Made by a program: the position numbers and the translations under genes
Assembly: GCF_028769735.1 (NCBI RefSeq)
Contig: NC_088171.1
Span: 140,699,917-140,763,916 of the forward strand
Direction: 5' to 3'
DNA from: Zonotrichia leucophrys gambelii
Lineage: Eukaryota; Chordata; Aves; Passeriformes; Passerellidae
DNA length: 64,000 bases
The notes under the pieces: generated by a model
Told to the model about the DNA's origin: nothing
What the model saw: the letters and a program-made list of their open reading frames with translations, nothing else
Databases searched by the model: none
Shown: piece after piece, positions 36,791 through 47,010 of the stretch
Numbering within the stretch: the stretch's first letter is position 1
Layout of the letters: each line of letters starts with the position of its first letter

Positions 36791-39700
36791 TAGCTTTCAT
36801 TCTCTTGTTTCTTTTTGTATTGCATATATTCAATACATAATCAGAAAGGAAATAAGAGGACAAAATTTAGTCTCAGGACTGCAACTGTCCTAACAAGATA
36901 AGGCAAGAGGGTGTTTTAATGATTTATTTTCCTGGTCCTCCTGTACATGACTTCAAAATGGTGCCAGTAAATCTAGGAGTAAACTCCATGCTAATTCTCA
37001 GTGCCCAATCTTTGAAAATTAAAGGTTGATGCAATTATCAAGCAATGCCAATGGTAATAACATTGTCTGACAGTGGTAGGTCACCGAGAATCCAGCTGAG
37101 ATCTGGACATAAAAATGCACAGCTCAGGTTTTGCCTAGGTTTGGGGAAGTGCCTGAAGATTGATTACAAGCTCTTTGTAAATTCAGTGGGGTGCTAGGAG
37201 ATATTTTGCCACCTTCTCTGTTGTTCTGCCCACAGCCACCAGGCAGAAGGACAGGAAGGGTGTTTCCTTTCACCCACCCAGGAGCTGGAGCTCTAATACA
37301 TACCCAAGGGACAATTATGCCAATGTGCCCAGCTGTGGTGACACACTGGCTGTGCTGCTGGCTCAACTGCAGGACCTTCCTCTCTTGCAAAACCCTGAAA
37401 TCTGCCCATCAGATTCATTAGGAACAGCTAGGCAGAGCTGGAAATTTAGGATGGACTGCACCACCTTGAGCTGGCTGAGCCCAGATTGGGTTTCAGGTGT
37501 GACATGCAGACGCAGCAGATGAAACACCAGCGGTGGAGGTGCTGCAGTCTCCAGCAGCCTCCCTGAGTGCCTCATTTTTGTCTGTTGCCACCTTCTGTGG
37601 CAAGAGCAGGCAAATCACAGGTAGGAGTAAATGCCTGTAGTTCACTGAACTAGAAAGTCAAATAATAGAATCTGCAAGTGGGCTGGGCCGGCACACCATG
37701 CTCACATCCTTTAGGAGCAGCTTGATGTCGAGTTCAGGCTTGCAGGCTGCAGTGGCAGTGGGAGAGGGGGAAACTGCCACAGCTGGGAGTGAGAGCTGCT
37801 CCTGCAGGATGGGCTGTATCCTACTGTGCTTGTAAGTCACTTTCCTAAAACACTTTCTTTAGGGTAAATGTACTGTGAAAGCAGAAGTTGTATTTTTAGG
37901 AGTCTAAGTTCAAGCACAGGCAGAATATAACCTCAGCCATTTTTCCAAGCTCACCCCAAACCAGCTTGACTTGATCCCAGCACTTAAATTCTTGCAGTCT
38001 TGTCAGATCTTACAGCTGGATGCAAATGCATTCTATTGAGTCCTAGTGAAATGTTGGAGCCAGCTGGAGAGGACCAAACCAGTAGAATCTTTTTTTTCAA
38101 ATGGCCTAAATCACATAACCTCCTCTCCAGGGAAAGTGCACAAACATGGTAGCAGCAATGATTAAAAAAAAAGTGCTGAAAAACTCTTTGCTATTACGCT
38201 AGGAACCACAGAGGTGGTGAACTCCCAAGAGATTTGGGTGGCCTGTCTGCAGTACATATATCTTATGCTTCAAAGAGCCATTTCCCCCACACTTAAATTA
38301 CAGCCTTTCCTACTTGCACAAGCTCAAAGGGCCAGAGGAACTGGTTCTGAGTGAGCTCAGCTTTTCCAGGGAAAAAACTCACCCCATTACAGTAAATCCA
38401 CCCCTTCCATCTTCATACTGGGAAGCTGCAGATTTTGGGAATGGGGATAGAAAGTCGTGTAAATAATTTCATCATCCACAATGGACAGGAGAGTGAAACA
38501 GACTGAATTCTTCCCCAAAAATATGGTATTGAATTTTTCAGGTTTTAAAGGTATTTTGATGGCTTGCATGTAATTTTGAAATGTTTTATTAAAAATTTGA
38601 CTGTAAACATCAACTTCTTCTCCACTAACTTACTTCCTGAGACTGACTTTCCAGTAACTTACAGAAATCTTTGATTAAAACTTCTTTAATATAATTAGCA
38701 AGAGTAGTTCAATAAAACGCTGAATGTCCCATTTGCATGGACTGCATCTCATGAGGTCAAATATTTAATGTTGAATGTCCTTCTAGATAAACAGACCTCA
38801 GCATTTTATTTTTCCTGAAGAAACATAGTGTCTCATAATTTTTGTTTGAATAGTTGGAGTAAAATTAACAACAACTTGAATTTTCATCCCCCACAATGCA
38901 GCAACATTTCTAAATCACATTTAAAAATAATTTGTGTTCTTCTTTTAACATTCATATTTCAGCTGGAAGTCAAAGAAAGTCAAAGATAGAAGCAGAAACA
39001 CTGTGAGAAAAAAAGTAAATCCATAGTATTCCAATAAGGGAGGTAAAGGAACTGACTTTGAGATTAACAGCCAGGCATGTGTGCCAAAAACTGAAAGGTC
39101 TCCCATCGTTATCTTGCAGCCTCCCTTACACAGATCCCTGGAGCAGATCCTCAGATGATATCAGCTGCTGGGTGCAGTCACATTCATGCAAGTAGCATTA
39201 CAGTGATTAAAGCTAGATGATAATCAGCCTCACTGGTTTCAATGAGTTTTATTATTCATTTGATTGAAAGGTATTTTCCAGTTGTTGTGAAGCAGGGAAA
39301 TGTGTTTCGAATTCATCATTTTTTAAGCCTCACACACATTGTTTGGCAAACAAGGATTGTTTAGGTTGTCTGGGACTCCTTCATTGCATCCTCCCAAATG
39401 TGAGATTTCCCTCTGTTCTCCAATGAACCATTCTGGTGCTGTTAAACACACAGTGGCCAGCTTTGCAAAGAAATAAGCCTTCTTTAGAGTGAGGTCTTTT
39501 GGTTTCATCTGTAATCTTTATGGAAAAACTGGACATTACAGTAGAAGGATTATGCTAAATTGCTTTCTGCCACTGAAGAAATGGACAAAGCAGTAGCTCA
39601 AGGCATGGAATGAGCATTCTGAAATACGCACTTAGTCACTGAATTCAGTACCAAGAAATTAACCTAAACTATTTCAATTTACATATGTTTGTAATTTGCA

Positions 39701-40099
39701 TCCCAGCTTTACACCTTACAGAGACTCGCTTGTTAGCTGCTACTGTAGTAAATGTTTGTTCACAGGCTGCTTAAAATCAATCAGGGAGGTCAAGCTGGGA
39801 CCAAATCCAAGGCTGCCTAACCCTGCCTGCCTGCCTTGTGTGAATATATTCCTAGGGCTCAACGCTGTTCTGTGCTTGAGTGGTGCAAAACTGATTCCAA
39901 AGCCTGATATTGCAGTACAGGGGTTCCCCATTTCTGCTGGAATATATGAATCAAACCAGACACTTTCATGTGAATGCTTACTCCTGCTCATTTTCTGTAC
40001 TGAATTACTCTCTGGAGGAGACTGGCATGCTTTCTCACTATAACTCTATAAATTAAGAAATTCGGGGGTCCATAAATTGGAAGAGGTAAATTTCATGTG
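36791..40099. other. Unique noncoding DNA, no gene seen
   Basis: No supported gene. A GC-richer pocket at 37190-37600 and another at 37680-37830 keep short frames open on both strands. The sequence next to the CR1 at 40.1 kb has no identifiable target-site duplication. Confidence 0.5.
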
Positions 40100-41044
40100 T
40101 ATGGCTTTTCTGGTATTCAGAATTTGGTGCAACTTGAGGCTGTTTCCTCTTGTTACATTGCTTTTTACCTGAAAGAAGAATCAATCCCCACCTAACTTAC
40201 AGCCCCCTTTGAGGGAATTGCAGAGTAATTAAATCTTCCCTGAGCCTCCTTTTCCCCAGGCTAAGCACCCCCAGCTCCCTCAGCTGCTCCTCATCAGATC
40301 CCAGCACAGCTTTGTTGCTCTTCTCTGGATCACCACCTCGGGGTCCTTTATGCTGTGAGGGCCCAGAACTGGACACAGCGCTCAGGGTGCTAAGTGAAGG
40401 GGGACAATCCCTGCCCTGCTTCTGCTGGCCACACTGTTTCTGATCCAGGCCAGGGTGCCATTGGCCTTCTGGGCACACCCTGGCTCATGTTCGGTCCCTG
40501 CTGACAGCACCCCCAGGTCCTTTCCCAAGGGCAGCTTTCCAGCCACTGTTCCCAGCCTGTAGTGCTGCATGGGGTGGTTGTGACTCAAGTGACCCAAGAT
40601 CCAGCACTTGGCCTTGTTGAACCTCACACCACTGGCCTTGGGCCATCACTCCAGTCTGTCCAAACCCCTCTGCAGAGCTCTCCTACCCTCCAGCAGATCA
40701 ACACTCCCAACCAACTTGGTGTCATCTGCAAATTTACTGAGGGTGCCCTCAATCCCCTGATCCAGATCACTGACAGATATTAAATGGGACTGGCCCCAGA
40801 GCTGAGCCATGGGGAGCACCCCTTGTGACTGGCTGCCAGCTGGACTTAACTCTGTTCACTACTACTTTCTAGGCCTGGCCATCCAGCCAGTTTTTTATCT
40901 GGTCAAGAGTGCATCCATCCAAGACAAGGGCTGCCAGCTTCTCAGGAAAGTGTTGTGGGAAATGATGTCAAAGGCTTTGATGACTGAAGTCCAGGTAAGC
41001 AACATGCATCCCTTTCCTTTATCCACAAACCGAGTCACCTTGTG
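40100..41044 (-). mobile_element. Large antisense CR1 LINE fragment, ORF2 C-terminal half
   Basis: The longest CR1 copy here. Read on the minus strand from 41044 it shows, in order: a diverged reverse-transcriptase block with 'tacctggacttcag' (Y-L-D-F); the complement of 'actggccccagagctgagcc', a decayed form of the P-Q-G-S-x-L-G-P motif; K-A-K-C and H-P-M-Q-H-Y-R-L-G-T; N-S-V-A-S-R-S-R; and near the C-terminus R-E-L-G-V-L-S-L-G-K-R-R-L-R-E-D-L-I. The last block is well kept. Frames are interrupted by shifts and stops, so it is a dead copy. Similarity fades at about 40100 without the usual CR1 terminal repeat, so its 3' tail appears lost or unrecognisable. The 5' edge stops abruptly near 41044. 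Confidence 0.93.
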
Positions 41045-42979
41045 ATGGGGCCCATGGACTTCCCAGTGGGTGCAGAGCTTAACAAGTCCATGACTTTCTG
41101 TGGGGGATTACTGCTGCTCCCAGGACAAGCTGTCAGGTCTTCAGCACCTTTCCTGCACATCTTCTGTGCAGATTGTCTCCATGATGGCATCACTGTGGAT
41201 CACCAGGGCTGCCTAAGTGGTTCTTTTACAGGTGTGAGGGCATTTGCCTACCTTGGCTTCCAACCCCAACCAGGTCCCAAATTCTGCTAACATGTGAGCT
41301 GGAGGCTTCTGAGGGCTTTCTCAGCTCCCCCTGAGGTCCTCCCAGTTTGGGAAACCTCCACAAACACCACACTAGAACATTACCCAGTGGATCACACCAG
41401 CACTGGAGCCACTCACCTCACAACAGAGTACTGGTTTCAGTTACATCATGATTAAAACTCCTGCTGTTGCTCCTGGAACCTCCCAGCTCCACTGTGTGCA
41501 GGTGTCAGCAGGGCCTGGGGGCCTGGCTGTGTCTTTTCAGCTGACATGAGATGATGTTCTCTGTGCTCTTGCCTGTCTTGCTCTGTGGTCACAGCACATG
41601 ACTCCCCCTCATTCCCCTCTCAGCCTTTGGACAGGCAGGATGTTGCACAGCACCAGCGATGAGCAGCTCCAGAGATGGCACATGGTGCTGTCAGGGCTGC
41701 CAGGGTCATGCAAGTCTGTTCCCAGTGTCTGAGAGCTGCAGGGACCCATGGCAAGCTGTGAGTGCCCTTGGGAGCATAGGAATATTTACCCATGAAAAAA
41801 TAGTAGTGTTTTATAGAAATGGCCCAATGTTTCTCAGTGAGAGTCATGAACCCTTTGAAGGTCACAAGAGCATTCAAAAGGGTCATGAAATTTTAGACAG
41901 CAGAAAGCAGCAGCAGCTCAGCTCCTCCAGAGAGGCAAAGTGAGAATCAGACTGTAAGTATTGGCTGTCAGTGCTTGCCATAGCAAGGGGATTGCTAATT
42001 ACACAACTTTAATTGCTATCCTGGCAGGAGCAGGGAGGAGAGGACAAGCATTTAACCCCCACTCTTGCTGTCTCACCCTGAAAGAATGGAGCAGCAGTGG
42101 ATTTGGGAAAGATACACTTGCTAAAGATGAACCAAAAGGGAAACGTGCTTTGTAAATGTTTGGGAAACCCTAGCAGAGTATAGTGTTTCTGCATTAGAGG
42201 AGGATGAGGGAAACAGTGCCTCTCCTGCAGGGCAGAGTCTGCCCCAGGGCTTGGTATTTGGTAACACCACCTTGTCCATAGTCTTCAACAACCTCTGCCA
42301 TTTTGTTTATTGCTTTTCTGCTTCCTGCAGGGTTTCATTTCATCAGCTTAAGGGTCATTGCAGACTTTTCACTTAATCACTGTACAAATGATTTAGCTGG
42401 CTCACTTATTTCCTTTTTTTCTTTATTCACATACTTTGTGGATCCTGCAGAGCAAAATTCCGGTGTGAAAGGTTTAAGACTCCAGACAGTTGTGAAACTA
42501 CTTTGGCAATTTAGCATCTTTGGTTGAGATTAGTCTTAAAGTTGTTATGTGACATCTGAAGACAAAAACCTGTAAATCTTTCTAAAATGCTAGGCCAATA
42601 GCTTTGATATGTAATAAATACTGAAATTCTGTAAAACATTGCAATCCATTTTATCATCTTTTCTAAACAGAAAGAGCAAAGTCAGGAAATTCATTGCTGA
42701 GGAGTTATACTTTTCTTTGAACCTACTTGATATTAAACATTTGGGGAGTTAAAGCAGCCAGTTTCATTGTAAACAGGCAAACGGCTGAATTAAATGTACA
42801 AAGTGAACTATTTATTTTTCCTTATATGTTGAGTGAGCTCTTAGGATGAGATAATAATGCTTTGTAATAATTTACTGCTTTCTAGCTAGAGAAGTACAAT
42901 AAAGCCTTAATAATTTTAGTGCCACTACTTAAATGTGTTCTGTCTTACCTGGTTACCCTCCTGTAGATTATAAATGTTA
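41045..42979. other. Noncoding DNA between CR1 and LTR
   Basis: GC-richer at 41045-41760, then AT-rich. No match to CR1 could be followed past 41044, and no gene was recognised. Frames of up to 94 codons overlap on both strands. The GC-richer part might be another decayed element, but I could not identify one. Confidence 0.5.
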
Positions 42980-42985
42980 TATCCC
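42980..42985. other. Target-site duplication, left copy
   Basis: tatccc directly precedes the TG start of the solo LTR and is repeated exactly at 43605-43610. Six base pairs is the duplication length usual for class II (ERVK-like, alpha/betaretrovirus-type) integrases. Confidence 0.9.
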
Positions 42986-43250
42986 TGTGGGATCTCAGCA
43001 CCTCAGGACTGAGGTGCCGAGTCACCGAGACCACCCTTGGGGGGCTCGGGAGTCCTGGAATGTTGCCAGAAGTGTCTGGTGGCTGGACTTTGATCCTACA
43101 CAGGAGACGACACCTGTATGAGGATAGGAGGATTTCACCGGAGTGAATGGTGAAGGGATTAGCTAATTAGAGAGGGAAACACAGGGTTTAGGATTTCTGT
43201 ACAGGGGGGTTTGGAGAAGTAAGATGGAGGAATTGGGGCGTGTCCTGTCC

Positions 43251-43270
43251 TTCTTCTTCTTCTTCTTCTC
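43251..43270. repeat. (TTC)n run inside the LTR
   Basis: Six to seven TTC units within the U3 part of the solo LTR, followed by 'tcctcc'. It could vary in length between copies of the family. Confidence 0.9.
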
Positions 43271-43387
43271 CTCCATCTTCTGTGGTGATGGTGGCACTTT
43301 GGGATTGGTCATTACTAAAAGTGCACTGGGCAATAAGGGTGAAAGGTATTGGGGAAAAATGATAAATATTGTACACGTAACTTTGGG

Positions 43388-43393
43388 TATAAA
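43388..43393 (+). promoter_or_regulatory. LTR TATA box
   Basis: tataaa within 'gggtataaagat', about 100 bp upstream of the LTR polyA signal, the spacing expected between the U3 core promoter and the end of R. Transcription would start near 43415-43420 if active. Confidence 0.7.
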
Positions 43394-43489
43394 GATAGGT
43401 GACCGCCCGGAGGGCAGGGGAGTGTGCTCATGGCTGGCTGCTGAGCAGACCTCTGTCCGGCCGAGAGAAAATCTTTTAGATAAACAATT

Positions 43490-43495
43490 AATAAA
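43490..43495 (+). terminator. LTR polyadenylation signal
   Basis: Canonical aataaa within 'caattaataaacaccg', in the R region of the solo LTR. Confidence 0.75.
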
Positions 43496-43604
43496 CACCG
43501 AGACCGAGAAAAGAACTGAAGCCTCTTCTCGTCCTTTGAATCGCGGGCTGCCCCAAGGTCACCCCGGGCCTTTCCAGGCCATACAAACAGCCGAAAAACG
43601 GACA

Positions 43605-43610
43605 TATCCC
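43605..43610. other. Target-site duplication, right copy
   Basis: tatccc immediately after the CA end of the LTR, identical to 42980-42985. Confidence 0.9.
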
Positions 43611-46600
43611 TACCTGCCTGTCCTCTCTTATGTCATAAACCCATGCTCTCTAGGTGTATAAGGAAAAGGTTTACAAGCTCCGGATACTCCCAACTACCTC
43701 ATCATCAAAAAGTAACACTTTCTCCTAAATACCACTTAAATGGCTCCTTTTTCATGTTCTATTCCATTTTATGAAAACAAAACCAGCATATATAGAGTAG
43801 GTTTTAAATAACAGGCATTTACTCTGCAAAATTGCTTTGACTAGAATAACAGAAGGAGAAACTCCAAGAGCTATTCAGTCCCTGTATCAGAGGAGATGGT
43901 GCCCTGGATTAGGTGGGAAGTGAGGAGCAGAGGGGACGCTTGGGGATGTTTCTGCTTCACCCATTACATCTGGAACTTGGAAAGTATATATGCCAATGAC
44001 ATTTTCAGCATGCTGCTGTTAATTGCCTCGCCTGCTCTTCCATTTTTTATTATCTGTTACCGTAATTTTCTGTTTAAAAGTTTGGGTGGTATCCCCTGCT
44101 CATCCCATGCACAGGAAGGGCTCCCCAGTCCCCAAGTCTGTAATGCTGTCTCTTCAAAACTCACCTCTGCTGGAACACTTGGTAGCAGATGATGATCTGT
44201 GTTCTCTGCTGGCTCATTTGGTCCCAAGTAATGTCTCTGTCCTTCTGCTCTGCCTTATGTGTCCACCAGTTCTCCTTCCTTCTCACCCAGACTGAGCAAT
44301 AATTTCACATGCTTTCCTGCTGTCCATGGCTGCAATCAGGTGGGCACGCTGAGATACATTGCAAAATAGCAACAACATCAGAAGAAGATAGAAGTGGCTC
44401 CCCCTAAGTCATGCAAGAGGACTGCTACCCAGATGGGGAAGAGCTTGGATCCTTTGTCTGGGTTATTGCTGTAACTGCATACTCCTCCTTCCTAGCATCC
44501 CTCTCCAAAACATACTGTCATAAATTAACCTTTTCCTTGCATTGAGCCTCTGCTCTTGTCTTTATGGCAGTGGAAACCTCTGTAATTCAAACACTCCTCA
44601 GGGAATGCCTAAAGGACAGCAAAGTTGTTTATTTTAAGGATTTGGATTTGGGAGAGCCAAATGAAATAAGTAATGGGGAGAAATTCACGTGCCAGAAACA
44701 GTACCTTGTATGTACAGAGTGGAAGGATGTTACTGAGTGTGAGCAGCTGAGGACAGGAACCCTCCGAGGGGCTGCCTGGTACCTGGGCTGAGATGTACAG
44801 GCAGGCATGTGCAGTAACTGACTCACCTGGGAGAAGAGATTTGCCCCAAGGGGCTGTTGCCGAGGCAAAAGCCACCTTGTATCTCTCACCTGGACACACT
44901 TTCTTTGTCTGGGTTTTGTCCTGGTTCAGCCCTACGGATTCAGGGCTCAGGAAACCACATGAGCCCTTTTGAGGGTGTTTCTGGCCAGACTGGTGACAAA
45001 GTGTGACAAATACCTAGGTTAAGCCATGGAATAATTACAACCAGCATTTCACACAGCAGAGAGGAGGCTGCAGCTTGTTCTTGCAGACAAAGGTGTTGGG
45101 AGGTGTTGGTGTGGACTCCAAGGACAGCAGTAGCGAGGCTGCTGATGTCACCTGTAAGAGAGCTCCCTGTCACCCCCTCCCTGGCTGCTGCCACACACCC
45201 TTCTGCCTTCCTCCACAAAGAAGTGCTGTTCTGGAGGAGGCCAAGATCCATTTAAACAATTACGTCAGCTCCCCTCAGTGAGCACATGAGCTTCCACTTC
45301 AGGCCCTTGTTCCATTTGCTTCTCATCTCAGTAAAAAGGGTTTCCTTGAAAACCATTCTTCCAAGTGTGCTGCCTACGTTTTTCTCATTACAAATAATAT
45401 TTTCCTATTCTTTCTCACAGGAATGTTTTCATTGTTCCCTGTTGTTCTTGGTCTGTACCCTTTGGTAATAAAATAATTGGTAGCTATTCTTAGTAGCTAA
45501 ACTGTGCAGAATTTCTCCCTCTTACATTCTTGCCTTTTCTCCTCCCCTCCCAGATAAGTGGTATCTCATTCCCTCCAAAATAAGATTTAAAGATGACAGC
45601 TGTCTTCTGTGGGATGTCAATTGATTTAAAAAAGAGAAATATGGACTAATTTCTTTTACCTGATCCTGCACATGCTCATTATTGCAGTAATCCAAACATA
45701 CCCTACTTGTTGAATAAGGAAATATTAGAGAGATTTCTAATTTTACAAAGAGTTATTTGTCTGGATACAGGTTTGTTGGATCAAGCTCTTAACAGGGTCT
45801 GCACAAAATCTTTGTTTATTTTGTTCAGCTGAAATTTTTCAAATGGCTTCTCATTATCATTGGGTGGGACTGAAGAGAAACACTGATGTCAGTTTTGTGA
45901 CATGTCCTGTTATTTAAGTAATTCACAATTTAGGCTGGGACACATTTGACCTTCTTAAATAATTGGCTTTTTCCCCCTTTTTTCCTTGGCATCAATAAAT
46001 GAAGAAAAAACAAACTAACTACCTTTGGCAAGGAAAGAACTTCTAGTAAACAAAATTCTCTTATGAGTTTTTTGTAAATATCACTCTGGTTTGTTACCTT
46101 CTAAATAATATAACACCCTATATCAAACCTATTTACAGATTTGTTGATAATCTGCCCTGGGAAGGAACTTTCTAGATTCAAAATACTTCAGGCTCTGTTA
46201 AGGATCTGTCCTTCAAGGCTTTCAAAAAATCCCAATCCTCAGCTGAGCTTCACCTCTGTTAAAAGCCATGCTGAAGTTAATGGGTTTACTCTTGAACTGA
46301 GGAGTTAAGTGCATGTTTAAGCTCTCACTGAGAGCCTGGATGTTGACCTTGTGCTTTGCAAGAAAGGAGACATCCCATGCCATCATCCCTCTGTGGCAGC
46401 TGCTCCTGAGGCCCTCAAAGATGAATAAGGCACTCATGGTATCTTGGGGGTTTTTGAAGGAATCAGCCATGAGTGAGCATTCATCCTTTCCTCACAATTA
46501 CACTGCCCTGGTGACTTTGGTGCTCTGGTTGTAGCCAGGGAAATTTTAGCCTCCCAGTGCTCACACAGACCTGGGTGTGATTTTCATACCCACACATTGG

Positions 46601-46837
46601 GTTAATACACTATTCACATCAGTGTGTCTGCTCATGGAGCTAAAGCACAGTGGTGGATTTGGCTTGCACTCTGTGAAAGGGGTTTTTAAAGGGTTACTGC
46701 TGCGTCCAAACATGTCTCACAGCTGACATTTGACAATGAAAAAGAAGAGCTCAATGAAAAGGCTAAATGTTCACAAGGAAACTCTTTACTGTGGGGTTAA
46801 TGAGGACTTGAAAGGACTTGCACTCTGGCCTTAGCTG
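43611..46837. other. Unique noncoding DNA, no gene seen
   Basis: No supported gene. Frames of up to 103 codons occur in the GC-richer pocket at about 44600-45260, overlap on both strands, and have no recognisable domain. Confidence 0.55.
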
Positions 46838-47010
46838 TGTATGTTTGTCTTTTCTTTTACTTTCATCTCTCCTCCCTGAGCCCTGCTCTCTTTTCACTCT
46901 TTTTCCCCCTGCTTTTAATTTGTGCCCCTGTATTAAGTCAACCAGCCTTCCTTCCTTCTTTCTCTTCTTCCTTCCTTTCTCTCTTTCTGTCTCTTTCCAT
47001 TTCTTCCTTT
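46838..47010. repeat. Pyrimidine-rich tract
   Basis: About 170 bp strongly biased to C and T on the plus strand, with imperfect CTTC and CTTT repeats at 46948-47000. It contains frames translating to Leu/Ser/Phe-rich peptides that are compositional artefacts. Confidence 0.8.

Larger units (their letters stand above)
42986..43604 (+). mobile_element. Endogenous retrovirus solo LTR (619 bp)
   Basis: The element begins TGTGGG and ends GGACA, giving the TG...CA ends of a retroviral LTR, and is flanked by an exact 6-bp direct repeat (tatccc). Plus-strand landmarks are in LTR order: a TATA box (tataaa, 43388-43393) and a polyadenylation signal (aataaa, 43490-43495) about 100 bp later, leaving a U5 of about 90-100 bp. 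U3 contains a (TTC)n run at 43251-43270. The copy is CpG-rich relative to its flanks and looks little decayed. No gag, pol or env sequence lies on either side within the window, so it is a solo LTR left by recombination between two LTRs. The 145-codon frame across it (43224-43661) is not a gene. Assignment to an ERVK-like family rests on the duplication length. Confidence 0.93.

Noticed and set aside
43224..43661. 145-codon plus-strand open frame
   Set aside because: Spans the solo LTR and its TTC run, and crosses the LTR end and target-site duplication; LTRs of this type are not coding here.
44900..45260. Possible second LTR (cctggttcagccc followed by GC-richer sequence)
   Set aside because: No TG...CA ends, target-site duplication, TATA box or polyA signal in the right order.
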